Assembly: GCF_004137255.1 (NCBI RefSeq) | Contig: NZ_SDWT01000001.1 | Location: 2,666,001-2,730,000, forward strand | Source of the DNA: Nocardioides oleivorans | Lineage (GTDB): Bacteria > Actinomycetota > Actinomycetes > Propionibacteriales > Nocardioidaceae | Reading direction: 5' to 3' | Length of the DNA stretch: 64,000 nucleotides | Shown: positions 42,667 through 51,729 of the stretch, in pieces | Numbering within the stretch: position 1 is the first letter of the stretch | Layout of the letters: every line of letters begins with the position of its first letter | Made by a program: the position numbers and the translations under genes | Notes under the pieces: generated by a model | Database searches by the model: none | What the model saw: only the letters and a program-made list of their open reading frames with translations | What the model was told of the DNA's origin: nothing

Positions 42667-43455
42667 TCACTGCGTGGGCGCGGTGCCGAACCACTTCTCG
42701 TAGACCGTGTCGTAGTCGTCGCTGGCGATGGCGTCGTTGATCGCGGTGAGCAGGTCGTCGTTGCCGTCCATCTTCACCGAGAAGCCGTACTCCTCGCCGG
42801 TCTCGAACTCGGTGACCACCTCGACGTCGGGGTTCTCGCTGACGAAGTAGTTGAGCAGGCCGTTGTCGTTCACGCCCGCGTCGGTCTTGCCGGTCAGGAC
42901 CGCCTGCTGCATGAGGGAGGAGTCCTCGAAGGAGATCACCTCGGTGTCCGCCGGTGCGTTCTCCCGGACGTAGTCGGCGCCGGTGGTGCCGTCCTGCACC
43001 GCGACCTTCTTGCCGGCCAGGTCCTCCAGGGACGTGATGCCCGACCCGGTCTTGGTCATGAGGGCCTGCGTGGCCGTGAAGTAGGGGTCGGTGAAGTCCA
43101 TGACGGCAGCCCGCTCGTCGTTGATCGTCATGGCTCCCGCCGCGACGTCGCACTGCCCGGTGTTGAGGGCCTCACCGGTGGTGATGGTCTCCCACGCCAC
43201 GTCGACGACCTCGGTGTCGAGACCCTCCGCCTCGGCGGCGATCTCGAGGACGCCGGGGTCGAAGCCCACGACCTCGCCTCCCTCGGTGAACTCGAAGGGC
43301 TCGTAGGGCAGGTGCGTGCAGATGGTCAGCGTGCCGTCCTTCACGAGCGAGATGCCCGACTCGGTGGTCGTGGTGGTGTCGTCCTTCGCACACCCCGCCG
43401 CGACGAGGGCAAGGGCAGCGACGCTGATTCCAGTGGCCAGGCTTCGGGTGAACAT
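42667..43455 (-). CDS. Amino-acid-binding lipoprotein of the ABC importer
   Basis: Protein of 262 residues from ATG 43455; TAGGGT on the same strand lies 7 bases upstream. The leader ends at the lipobox VAAGC (cysteine 22). The mature sequence has the family 3 binding fold: LTICTHLPYEPFEFTEGGEV, GFDPGVLEIAAEAEGLDTEV, AGAMTINDERAAVMDFTDPY and KTDAGVNDNGLLNYFVSENP. It delivers a polar amino acid such as glutamate or glutamine to the permease. It heads the three-gene unit, the gap to the permease being 36 bases. Confidence 0.94.
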   Translation of the reverse strand: MFTRSLATGISVAALALVAAGCAKDDTTTTTESGISLVKDGTLTICTHLPYEPFEFTEGGEVVGFDPGVLEIAAEAEGLDTEVVDVAWETITTGEALNTGQCDVAAGAMTINDERAAVMDFTDPYFTATQALMTKTGSGITSLEDLAGKKVAVQDGTTGADYVRENAPADTEVISFEDSSLMQQAVLTGKTDAGVNDNGLLNYFVSENPDVEVVTEFETGEEYGFSVKMDGNDDLLTAINDAIASDDYDTVYEKWFGTAPTQ

Positions 43456-43507
43456 GTGCACCACCCTAGACCGCCTCGACCTCCGGCCCGGGCGGCATGA
43501 TCGGGGC

Positions 43508-44053
43508 ATGCCCACCTACGTCGCCTTCCTGCGCGCGATCAACCTCGGCGCGACGCGCAAGTTCCCCAAGGACGCGATCAGGTCCGCGACCGAGGCGGCC
43601 GGCGGGTCAGACGTCGAGACCTACATCAACACCGGCAACGTCCGGCTGACTCACTCCGCCCGGTCGGTCGCCAAGGTGCAGGCCGCGCTCGAGAGGGCGT
43701 ACGCCGCCGAAGCCGGCTTCGAGGTCCCCACGATCGTCTTCACCACCCGGGACCTGGCGACGCTCACCGCGCGCGGTGACGACCTGCACGACTCCCACGA
43801 GGGCGAGGTCGGCAACCACTACGTGACCCTCTACGCGACGGCACCGCCCGCGGCCGCGATCGAGGCCGCGCACGCCCTCGAGCACGACGGCGAGGCCGTC
43901 GTCGTGGACGGCCGAGCCGCCTACGTCCTGCTCGACGGCGACATCCACACCTCGAGGCTGCTGGCGAGCAAGGAGTTCAAGGCGCTGGGCCAGGGCACCG
44001 CCCGCACGATCAAGGTGCTGCGGACCGTCACCGAGAAGTGGTGCCGGGACTAG
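43508..44053 (+). CDS. DUF1697 protein
   Basis: Protein of 181 residues. The family pattern is clear: YVAFLRAINLGATRKFPKDA, VETYINTGNVRLTHSA, ALERAYAAEAGFEVPTIVFT and RLLASKEFKALGQGTARTIK. DUF1697 is a small two-domain alpha/beta protein found widely in bacteria with no known biochemical role. The stop codon overlaps that of pncA by the four bases CTAG, read in both directions. Confidence 0.9.
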   Translation: MPTYVAFLRAINLGATRKFPKDAIRSATEAAGGSDVETYINTGNVRLTHSARSVAKVQAALERAYAAEAGFEVPTIVFTTRDLATLTARGDDLHDSHEGEVGNHYVTLYATAPPAAAIEAAHALEHDGEAVVVDGRAAYVLLDGDIHTSRLLASKEFKALGQGTARTIKVLRTVTEKWCRD

Positions 44054-44625
44054 GCGATCTCGATGCCGGCGGCCGTCATCTCCGCGAGGGCGGCTGCGGT
44101 GGTCGCCTCCGCGACGCCGGCGCACAGCGCCGTCAGCACGCGGGTGTCGAAGCCCTCGCGCGCGCTGTCCAGCGCCGTAGCGCGCACGCAGTGGTCGGTG
44201 GCGATGCCGCACACGTCGACCTCGCCGACCCCGCGCGCCCTCAACCAGCCGGCCAGGTCGTCGCCCGACGTCGTACGACCCTCGAAGCCGGAGTAGGCGG
44301 CCTCGTGCTCGCCCTTGAAGAACACCTCGTCGAACGGCTGCGGGTCGAGGTTGGGGTGGAAGCCGGCGCCCTCGGTGCCGACCTTGCAGTGCACGGGCCA
44401 CGAGTCGACGAAGTCGGGCTTCAGCGACCAGTGGTCGCCCGGGTCCACGTGGTGGTCCTTGGTGGCGACCACGACGTCGTACGCCGGTCCGACGTCGGCC
44501 CTGGTCGACCACCTGCGCAGCAGGTCGCCGATGTCGGAGGCCACGCGGGCACCACCGGCCACCGCGAGGGACCCGCCCTCGCAGAAGTCGTTCTGGACGT
44601 CGACCACGATCAGCGCGCGTGACAT
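44050..44625 (-). CDS. pncA: Nicotinamidase
   Basis: PncA hydrolyses nicotinamide to nicotinate and ammonia, the first step of NAD salvage. The protein has 191 residues. The catalytic triad is D9 (VVDVQNDF), K104 (FFKG) and C146 (TDHCVRAT); metal ligands D57, H59 and H79 are present. TAGCCT lies 6 bases before ATG, so the mRNA is probably leaderless. It is adjacent to pncB (9-base gap, same strand), which uses its product, so the two form an NAD salvage pair. Confidence 0.96.
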   Translation of the reverse strand: MSRALIVVDVQNDFCEGGSLAVAGGARVASDIGDLLRRWSTRADVGPAYDVVVATKDHHVDPGDHWSLKPDFVDSWPVHCKVGTEGAGFHPNLDPQPFDEVFFKGEHEAAYSGFEGRTTSGDDLAGWLRARGVGEVDVCGIATDHCVRATALDSAREGFDTRVLTALCAGVAEATTAAALAEMTAAGIEIA

Positions 44626-44634
44626 TCGTTCAGG

Positions 44635-45939
44635 CTAGCGAGGTTCGAGGTGGAGCGTCGGGATCGCTGCCTCGCCGGCGGACATCTGGGTGACCGCGCG
44701 CGGGAGCTCGGCGAGCGAGCTGCGGTGCCGGGCGCGTGCCTCGTCGAGGGTCGCGCGGCCGATGACCTCACCGCCCTCGACCAGCGGGACGAGCAGTGCG
44801 CGGTCGTCGCCGTCGTCCTGGGGTGCCGCGCCGATGCCGATCACCTCGGCCTCGGCGACCCCCGACGACGAGCGGCGGCGCAGGGCGTACTTCCGCCCGC
44901 CGATGGAGGCCTTGTCCGTCGACCGCTTCGCCACCGACACCATCTCGCCGTCGTCGCCCTCGCGCGCGACCAGCTTGTAGACGAAGCCGCAGGTCGGGTG
45001 GCCCGATCCGGTGACGAGCTGGGTGCCGACCCCGTAGGCGTCGACGGGAGCCGCCGCCAGGGCGGCGATCGCGTGCTCGTCGAGGTCGCTCGTGACGACG
45101 ATCCGCGTCGAGGTGGCACCGAGGTCGTCGAGCTGCGCACGCACCTCGCGGGCGACCTCGCCCAGGTCGCCGGAGTCGAGCCGGACGGCGCCGAGCCCCG
45201 TGCCGGCGACCTCGACGGCGAGGCGCACGGCCTCGGCCACGTCGTAGGTGTCGACCAGCAGCGTGGTGCCGACGCCGAGCGTCTGCACCTGCGCACGGAA
45301 CGCGTCGGCCTCGGCGTCGTGCAGCAGCGTGAACGAGTGGGCCGCGGTGCCCGTCGAGGGCACGCCGTAGCGGGCACGGGCGGCCAGGTTGCTGCTCGCG
45401 TCGAACCCGGCGACGTACGCCGCCCGCGCGGCGGCCACGGCCGCCTCCTCGTGCGTGCGGCGCGAGCCCATCTCGATGCACGGGCGCCCGGCCGCGGCGA
45501 GGGTCATCCGCGAGGCGGCGGAGGCGATCGCCGAGTCGTGGTTGTAGATCGACAGGAGCACGGTCTCGAGCAGGACCGCCTCGGCGAACGTGCCCTCGAC
45601 CACCATCAAGGGGGAGTAGGGGAAGTAGGCCTCGCCCTCGGCGTAGCCCCAGACGTCCCCGGAGAAGCGGTAGGACGCGAGCCAGTCGAGCATGTCGGCG
45701 TCGACGACCCCCTCGAGCGCCAAGATCGTCGCCGGGTCGAACCGGAAGTCCTCGATCGCGTCCAGCGCACGGCCCACGCCCGCCACCACGCCGTACCTCC
45801 GACCCTGCGGCAGCCGGCGCGGGAAGAGCTCGAATACCGCCCTCCTGCCCGCGGTGCCGGCCTGCCGCGCGGCCTGGACCATGGTGAGCTCGTAGTGGTC
45901 GGTCAGGAGTGCCGCAGACGTGCGGGATGGGCCGGTCAC
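44635..45939 (-). CDS. pncB: Nicotinate phosphoribosyltransferase
   Basis: PncB couples nicotinate and PRPP to nicotinate mononucleotide. The protein has 434 residues. Key segments are [20 protein letters not shown], the substrate loop [40 protein letters not shown] with the catalytic histidine, [20 protein letters not shown], and the phosphate-binding [21 protein letters not shown] 45939 shares its promoter region with clpS on the other strand. It precedes pncA in the transcript, so both salvage steps are made together. In mycobacteria the orthologue pncB1 also sits next to clpS. Confidence 0.96.
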   Translation of the reverse strand: MTGPSRTSAALLTDHYELTMVQAARQAGTAGRRAVFELFPRRLPQGRRYGVVAGVGRALDAIEDFRFDPATILALEGVVDADMLDWLASYRFSGDVWGYAEGEAYFPYSPLMVVEGTFAEAVLLETVLLSIYNHDSAIASAASRMTLAAAGRPCIEMGSRRTHEEAAVAAARAAYVAGFDASSNLAARARYGVPSTGTAAHSFTLLHDAEADAFRAQVQTLGVGTTLLVDTYDVAEAVRLAVEVAGTGLGAVRLDSGDLGEVAREVRAQLDDLGATSTRIVVTSDLDEHAIAALAAAPVDAYGVGTQLVTGSGHPTCGFVYKLVAREGDDGEMVSVAKRSTDKASIGGRKYALRRRSSSGVAEAEVIGIGAAPQDDGDDRALLVPLVEGGEVIGRATLDEARARHRSSLAELPRAVTQMSAGEAAIPTLHLEPR

Positions 45940-45945
45940 GACCCG

Positions 45946-45952
45946 TACTGTG
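45946..45952. promoter_or_regulatory. Overlapping face-to-face -10 elements of clpS and pncB
   Basis: TACTGT (45946-45951, plus strand, 6 bases before clpS ATG) overlaps CACAGT of the other strand (45952 to 45947, about 7 bases before pncB GTG). The same few bases can therefore open transcription both ways. Confidence 0.55.
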
Positions 45953-45957
45953 CCACG

Positions 45958-46263
45958 ATGGTGCTCGTGTCAGCCGCCAGTCCCGTAGAGGTCGAGCCGA
46001 CCCAGGTTCCCGACGAGATCACCTTCCTGGCCAAGCCGTGGGTGACCCTCGTGTGGGACGACCCGGTGAACCTCATGTCCTATGTCTCCTACGTCTTCCA
46101 GAAGTACTTCAAGTACGACAAGGCGAAGGCCGAGAAGCTGATGCTCGAGGTGCACACCGAGGGCAGGACGGTCGTCTCGACCGGCACTCGCGAGGAGATG
46201 GAGCGCGACGTGCAGGCCATGCACGAGTACGGCCTGTGGGCCACGATGGAGAAGGCCTCGTAG
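45958..46263 (+). CDS. clpS: ATP-dependent Clp protease adaptor ClpS
   Basis: ClpS delivers N-degron substrates to ClpAP or ClpCP. The protein has 101 residues. The conserved core is [20 protein letters not shown], the [17 protein letters not shown] helix and the [20 protein letters not shown] end. The NLMSYV region carries the binding pocket. ATG 45958 is chosen (GTG codons follow at 45961 and 45967); TACTGT lies 6 bases upstream. The stop overlaps the next start by one base, so clpS and the VOC gene are coupled. The mycobacterial orthologue is Rv1331. Confidence 0.94.
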   Translation: MVLVSAASPVEVEPTQVPDEITFLAKPWVTLVWDDPVNLMSYVSYVFQKYFKYDKAKAEKLMLEVHTEGRTVVSTGTREEMERDVQAMHEYGLWATMEKAS

Positions 46264-46652
46264 TGCACCGGTCCCGCATCGCCGTCGTCATGATCGACCA
46301 CCCCGACGAGTCCTACGACTCGGCCGCCGCCTTCTGGGCCGCCGCCCGGGGGTCCCGCCGCACGCCCAACGACGAGCCCGAGTACGAGTCGCTCGACCGC
46401 CTGCCGGGCAACGTCGCGCTCGAGCTGCAGCGCACCGGCAGCGCGACGGCGCCGCGCGTGCACCTCGACCTCGAGACCGATGACGTGGACGCGGAGGTGG
46501 CGCGCCTGGAGTCGCTCGGTGCCACGGTCGCGAGCCGGCACGACACCTGGGCCGTCATGGACGACCCCGGTGGCCTGGTCTTCTGCGTCGTGCCCGTCTT
46601 CACCGACCAGGACGACTTCGACCGCCACGCGGTGACGTGGGGTGCGCCGTGA
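46263..46652 (+). CDS. VOC-superfamily (glyoxalase-like) protein inserted between clpS and DUF2017
   Basis: Protein of 129 residues with two beta-alpha-beta-beta-beta units of the vicinal oxygen chelate fold: VVMIDHPDESYDSAAAFWAA, VALELQRTGSATAPRVHLDL, ETDDVDAEVARLESLGATVA and VMDDPGGLVFCVVPVF. Possible metal residues are H-x and E positions of the motif. In mycobacteria clpS is directly followed by DUF2017, so this gene is an added member. It overlaps clpS by one base and DUF2017 by four bases, which indicates coupled translation. No substrate can be inferred. Confidence 0.82.
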   Translation: MHRSRIAVVMIDHPDESYDSAAAFWAAARGSRRTPNDEPEYESLDRLPGNVALELQRTGSATAPRVHLDLETDDVDAEVARLESLGATVASRHDTWAVMDDPGGLVFCVVPVFTDQDDFDRHAVTWGAP

Positions 46653-47239
46653 GCGGCTTCGAGCGGCACCGGAAGTCCGGCCAGGTCATCGCGACCTTCA
46701 CCGGCTTCGAGGCCGACCTCCTGCGCTCGCTGGCCTCGCAGATGGTCGAGCTGCTGCGCAACGAGCGCGCCGAGCCGGCCGCACCCGCGGACGACCCGTT
46801 CGAGGCGCTGATGGCCGAGTTCTCCGGCGCGACCACGATCCCCGACGACCCGGTGCTCGCGCGCCTGTTCCCGACGGCGTACCCCGACGACGAGGAGGCG
46901 GCCTCCGACTTCCGCCGCTTCACCGAGAGCGGGCTCCGCGACGGCAAGGCTGCCGCGTCCGGGCTGATCATCGACACCCTCGAGGACGCCGGGCTGCCGC
47001 CCGAGCTCGACGAGGACGGGCTCGTCATCGACGTCGAGCTCACCGTCGGCGAGGCCGAGACGTGGATGCGTGCCTTCACCGACATCCGGCTCGCGCTCGC
47101 CTCGCGGCTCGGCATCGAGGCCGACGACGAGGACTACTGGCACTCGCTGCCCGACGACGACCCGCGGGCCCAGGCCCACGACATCTACGAGTGGGTGGGC
47201 TACCTCCAGGAGACCGTGGTCGGGGCACTGACCTCGTGA
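46649..47239 (+). CDS. DUF2017 protein linked to ClpS
   Basis: Protein of 196 residues from GTG 46649, overlapping the previous stop. The helical family pattern is ATFTGFEADLLRSLASQMVE, ATTIPDDPVLARLFPTAYPD, FRRFTESGLRDGKAAASGLI and YEWVGYLQETVVGAL. The gene is conserved next to clpS in actinobacteria (Rv1332 in M. tuberculosis), and it has no known function; linkage suggests a role in Clp proteolysis or its control. The sequence is strongly acidic. Confidence 0.9.
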   Translation: MSGFERHRKSGQVIATFTGFEADLLRSLASQMVELLRNERAEPAAPADDPFEALMAEFSGATTIPDDPVLARLFPTAYPDDEEAASDFRRFTESGLRDGKAAASGLIIDTLEDAGLPPELDEDGLVIDVELTVGEAETWMRAFTDIRLALASRLGIEADDEDYWHSLPDDDPRAQAHDIYEWVGYLQETVVGALTS

Positions 47240-47249
47240 GCGCGTCCCC

Positions 47250-48455
47250 GTGAGCCCGATCCCCGACTTCGTCGTCGAGATCCGCAAGAAGATCGGGCAC
47301 GACCCGCTGTGGCTGCCCGGTGTCACGGCGGTCGTGCGCCGCGCCGACCAGGTGCTGCTCGTCCGGCGCTCCGACAACGGGCGCTGGACGCCGGTGACCG
47401 GCATCCCCGAGCCCGGCGAGGAGCCCGCGACGTGCGCGGTCCGCGAGGCCCTGGAGGAGACCGGCGTCCGGATCCGGGTCGACCGCCTGGCCTCGACGGC
47501 GGTCCACGGCGAGATCCTGCACGTCAACGGTGACCGGGCGAACTACCTCGACCTCACCTTCGCCTGCACCTGGCTCGAGGGGGAGGCGCACGTCGCCGAC
47601 GACGAGTCCAGCGACGTGCGGTGGTGGCCGCTCTCCGGCCTGCCTCCGATGAGCGAGGAGATGCTCGCCCGCATCGAGGCCGCGCTCAGCAGCGAGCGCG
47701 AGGCACGCTTCGCCGTCCCTCCGGGCCAGGACGACGTGGAGCCGCCCCCGGTGCTCGCACCTCCCGCGCCGGTGCTCGGCGTGGACGCCTGCCCGGGAGG
47801 CTGGGTGGGCGTCGTCCTCGACACCGACCTCCGCCCGTGGGTCCGCACGGCCGCCACGATCACCGACCTGCTCGCGCTCGTGCGCGAGACCCACGACGTC
47901 CGGGTGGTGGCGATCGACATCCCGATCGGCCTGCCGGACACGGGCGGCCGGCTCGCGGACGCCGAGGCGCGGAAGGTGCTCGTCGGCAAGGCGTCGTCGA
48001 TCTTCTCCACGCCCGTGCGCGCCGCGCTGGAGGCCGGGACCTACGAGGCCGGCCGCGCGGCCAACCTCGCCGCGACCGACGGTCGCACGAGCGTCAGCGC
48101 CCAGGCGTACGCCCTGCGCGAGAAGGTCCTCCAGGTCGACGCCTGGGTCCGCGGGCGTCCCGGCGCGCCCGTGATCGAGGTCCACCCCGAGGTCAGCTTC
48201 ACGCGGATGGCCGGTCGGCCGCTGCTCGAGAGGAAGAAGGACGCCGACGGGGTGCGCGTACGACGCGAGGTGCTCGCCGCGCACGGGATCGTCGCGCCGC
48301 CGTGGTTCCGCGGCGCCGGGTTCGGCGAGGACGACCTGCTGGACGCGTGCGCGACCGCCTGGACGGCCGTGCGCCACGCGCTCGGGGTCTCCGAGTCGTT
48401 CCCGTCGACGCCCGAGGTCTTCTCCGACGGGATCCCCGCGGCGATCTGGGCCTAG
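47250..48455 (+). CDS. Nudix hydrolase fused to a DUF429 domain
   Basis: Protein of 401 residues from GTG 47250, 10 bases after DUF2017. The first half is a complete Nudix domain: the Nudix box is residues 51-73 (GIPEPGEEPATCAVREALEE then TGV), with the strands VTAVVRRADQVLLVRRSDNG. After a proline-rich linker (PPPVLAPPAPVLG) the second half is DUF429: GVDACPGGWVGVVLDTDL, VVAIDIPIGLPDTGGRLAD, SSIFSTPVRAALEAGTYEAG and VIEVHPEVSFTRMAGRPLLE. Both modules are normally separate. The DUF429 part has an RNase H-like look. It overlaps the MFS stop by 4 bases. Confidence 0.88.
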   Translation: MSPIPDFVVEIRKKIGHDPLWLPGVTAVVRRADQVLLVRRSDNGRWTPVTGIPEPGEEPATCAVREALEETGVRIRVDRLASTAVHGEILHVNGDRANYLDLTFACTWLEGEAHVADDESSDVRWWPLSGLPPMSEEMLARIEAALSSEREARFAVPPGQDDVEPPPVLAPPAPVLGVDACPGGWVGVVLDTDLRPWVRTAATITDLLALVRETHDVRVVAIDIPIGLPDTGGRLADAEARKVLVGKASSIFSTPVRAALEAGTYEAGRAANLAATDGRTSVSAQAYALREKVLQVDAWVRGRPGAPVIEVHPEVSFTRMAGRPLLERKKDADGVRVRREVLAAHGIVAPPWFRGAGFGEDDLLDACATAWTAVRHALGVSESFPSTPEVFSDGIPAAIWA

Positions 48456-49705
48456 CCCGAGTGCGTCAGCACCCCGTAGCGCTCGCGCGAGGCGAGCGCC
48501 CAGCGCGAGACGGGCACCGACACCAGCGCGACGGCGAGCATCAGCGCGCCGAGGACGAGCCACCCGGTCTCGCCCATCTGGACGCAGAGCAGCGTCACGA
48601 CGGGCGGCGCGACGACGGCCACCACGCTGAAGCCGAGGCCGGCGAAACCCTGGTACTGGCCCTGGCGCTCGTGCGGGGCGAGGCCCATCTGCAGGCCCCA
48701 CTGGCCCCCGGAGCCGATCATCTCGCCGACGACGTGGGCGAGCGAGCCGAGGACGAGCACGGTGATGGCGAACGAGGCGTCGCCGCGGTCGGCGAGCGAG
48801 ATGATCGCGAAGCCCACGGCCATCCAGACCGCACCCCGCACCAAGGCCCTGGCTCCCGCCTCGACCGAGTCCGCGCGGCGGGAGAGCCGGACCTGGAAGA
48901 TCGCGACGCAGGCCGTGTTGAGGATGAGCAGGATCGCGACCATCACCGGCGGCGCCGACGTCCGCTCGGAGATGTAGAGCGCGAGACCCAGCTCCATCAC
49001 GAAGAAGTGCAGCGAGAACAGGCCGGTCAGCGCGACGACCACGACGTAGGGCCAGTCGCGCAGGACCGCCAGGCGCGGCTCGCCCTCGCCCCGGACGTAC
49101 GCCGGCAGGTCGGGCAGGCGGGTCGTGTTCCAGGCCGCGAAGCCCGTGAAGACCGCGTTGATCACGAAGACCGAGACGTAGGCCCACGACTGGTCGATCA
49201 CCAGCGCGGCGCCGCCGAAGACCGAGCCGAGGCCGATCGCGGTGTTGGTGACCGCCCGCAGGTAGGCCTTGAAGAGCACGCCGCGCCCGCCGGTGGCGAG
49301 CTGCGCGATGACGCCCTGCTGGACCGAGCCCGCCGACCGCTCGAAGAGGGCGAGCAGGCCGAGCAGCAGCGCCAGCTGCCACGGCGTACGGGCGAGGACG
49401 GGCAGGGCGCTGGTGAGCGCCGCGCCGACCATGAAGACGGTGAGCGCCTTGCGCGGGCCCCGGCTGTCGCCGAGGTGGCCGGCCGGCACCTGGACGAGGA
49501 TCCCGACGATCGCCGACGTGGCCATCGCGAAGGCGACCTCGGCGGGGGAGAAGCCGACCTGTCGCGTGAAGTAGAGGGCGCTGGTGGTCATCACCGCACC
49601 GGCGCCGAACCGGTTGGCGAAGGAGCCGAGGGCCAGCACCCGCAGGTCGCGCTCGACGGGGATGCCCCGCCGGGTCAGTGGTGCCGTCGTCTCGCTCAGC
49701 GACAT
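48452..49705 (-). CDS. MFS transporter
   Basis: Protein of 417 residues from ATG 49705, with AGGA just before the start. Twelve membrane helices are visible, starting LRVLALGSFANRFGAGAVM and ending VLGALMLAVALVSVPVSRWA. Motif A appears as GHLGDSRGPRKALTVFMVG. Others are LALLLGLLALFERSAGSVQQ and MIGSGGQWGLQMGLAPHERQG. It is probably a multidrug or small-molecule exporter, but no substrate is shown by context. The end of this gene overlaps the Nudix-DUF429 stop by the bases CTAG. The divergent mec-cysO-cysM operon shares the intergenic region. Confidence 0.87.
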   Translation of the reverse strand: MSLSETTAPLTRRGIPVERDLRVLALGSFANRFGAGAVMTTSALYFTRQVGFSPAEVAFAMATSAIVGILVQVPAGHLGDSRGPRKALTVFMVGAALTSALPVLARTPWQLALLLGLLALFERSAGSVQQGVIAQLATGGRGVLFKAYLRAVTNTAIGLGSVFGGAALVIDQSWAYVSVFVINAVFTGFAAWNTTRLPDLPAYVRGEGEPRLAVLRDWPYVVVVALTGLFSLHFFVMELGLALYISERTSAPPVMVAILLILNTACVAIFQVRLSRRADSVEAGARALVRGAVWMAVGFAIISLADRGDASFAITVLVLGSLAHVVGEMIGSGGQWGLQMGLAPHERQGQYQGFAGLGFSVVAVVAPPVVTLLCVQMGETGWLVLGALMLAVALVSVPVSRWALASRERYGVLTHSG

Positions 49706-49736
49706 GGGGTCCTTCCGCACAACCTGCACAAAGTCT

Positions 49737-49748
49737 CTCGACGTCGAG
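49737..49748. promoter_or_regulatory. Palindrome between MFS and mec-cysO-cysM
   Basis: CTCGACGTCGAG is a perfect 12-base palindrome, extended by AGTCTC and GAGACT arms (49732-49751). It sits in the divergent gap, 31 bases before the MFS start and 54 bases before mec. It is operator-like; the regulator is unknown. Confidence 0.5.
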
Positions 49749-49802
49749 ACTATGTCCTGAGACGTGGACGGGTCACCTCGTTTTCCGACCTACCCTTGCC
49801 AC

Positions 49803-50255
49803 GTGCTGAGCATCACCCAGGAGACGTACGACGCCATCGTGGCGCACGCCAAGCGCGACCACCCCGACGAGGCGTGCGGCGTCGTGGCGGGGCCGGAGGG
49901 CAGCGATCGTCCGGAGCGCTTCGTGCCGATGGTCAACGCCGCCAGCAGCCCGACCTTCTACGAGTTCGACTCGACCGAGCTCCTCCGGCTCTACCGGGAC
50001 ATGGACGCCCGCGACGAGGAGCCGGTGGTCGTCTACCACTCCCACACCGCCACCGAGGCCTACCCCAGCCGCACCGACATCGGCCTGGCCAGCGAGCCGC
50101 ACGCGCACTACGTGCTGGTCAGCACACGCGACTGCTTCGACGAGCGCGGGGGGAATACTGGGGGTCCTGTGGAGTTCAGGTCCTACAGAATCATCGACGG
50201 AGTCGTGACCGAGGAAGAGGTCACGATCACGCCTACAGAGAAGAGCACCCCCTGA
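49803..50255 (+). CDS. mec: CysO-cysteine peptidase (Mov34/JAMM)
   Basis: The enzyme releases cysteine from CysO-cysteine, the last step of the sulfide carrier protein route. The protein has 150 residues from GTG 49803; TACCCT (49791-49796) is 6 bases upstream. The JAMM zinc motif is H79-S-H81-x10-D92, with the preceding glutamate in PDEACGVV and Y-FDS strands. It is in one operon with cysO and cysM and overlaps cysO by one base. The mycobacterial orthologue is Rv1334. Confidence 0.95.
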   Translation: MLSITQETYDAIVAHAKRDHPDEACGVVAGPEGSDRPERFVPMVNAASSPTFYEFDSTELLRLYRDMDARDEEPVVVYHSHTATEAYPSRTDIGLASEPHAHYVLVSTRDCFDERGGNTGGPVEFRSYRIIDGVVTEEEVTITPTEKSTP

Positions 50256-50527
50256 TGGCCATCGAGGTCCGGATCCCGACCATCCTGCGCACCTACACCG
50301 ACGGCGCCAAGTCCGTCGAGGGCGCCGGCGGCACCCTGTCCGCGCTCATCGACGACCTCGAGGCCAACCACCCCGGCATCAAGGACCGCCTGATCGACAA
50401 CGGCGACCTGCGCCGCTTCGTCAACGTCTACATCAACGACGAGGACGTCCGCTTCATCGGCAGCCTCGAGGCCGAGCTCTCCGACGGCGACCAGGTCGTC
50501 GTGCTCCCCGCCGTCGCCGGCGGCTGA
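50255..50527 (+). CDS. cysO: Sulfur carrier protein CysO (ThiS/MoaD-like)
   Basis: CysO is a small ubiquitin-like carrier; its C-terminal glycine is thiocarboxylated and donates sulfur to CysM. The protein has 90 residues with the family start VRIPTILRTYTDGAKSVEG, VNVYINDEDVRFIGSLEAEL, the GDQVVVLPAVAGG end, and the di-glycine tail intact. The start overlaps mec and cysM starts 9 bases later. No extension follows the GG, so no protease processing is needed, although the mec gene also removes the cysteine adduct. Confidence 0.96.
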   Translation: MAIEVRIPTILRTYTDGAKSVEGAGGTLSALIDDLEANHPGIKDRLIDNGDLRRFVNVYINDEDVRFIGSLEAELSDGDQVVVLPAVAGG

Positions 50528-51484
<957 letters not shown>

Positions 51485-51496
51485 CCCCCACCTCGC

Positions 51497-51660
51497 CGCT
51501 GGTCGGGCAGCGAGTCGCCCGCGCCGGCCGCTGGTTGAGCAGGGCGCCCAGCGCCGGCCGCTGGTTGAGCAGCGAGCGCCAGCGAGCGTGTCGAAACCAA
51601 GGCCACACCCGCCGTCTTCGTTGGTCGAGGGAGGCGCCCCGGCGCCCGTCACGAGACCAG
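51497..51660. repeat. Dispersed-repeat cluster ahead of the DUF222/HNH gene
   Basis: GCGCCGGCCGCTGGTTGAGC plus AG is present twice in tandem (51521-51542 and 51551-51572, 30-base period). A degenerate copy (GCTGGTCGGGCAGCGAG) lies at 51498-51514. The second copy runs on into a GAGCGCCAGCGAGCGTGTCG stretch and then AAACCAA (to 51600). A second type, TTGGTCGAGGGAGGCGCCCC to GAGACCAG, follows at 51624-51660. Such elements flank genes across nocardioform genomes. No coding region was found between cysM and the HNH gene. Confidence 0.8.
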
Positions 51661-51729
51661 CCCGTTCTTGACCGAACCTCGCACCTCCGGCCCTGATCAC
51701 TGTCGGACCTCACACCTACAATCGAACAC

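Noticed and set aside
51485..51729. Possible insertion sequence ahead of the HNH gene.
   Set aside because: No transposase and no matching terminal inverted repeats. Only short dispersed repeats are visible.
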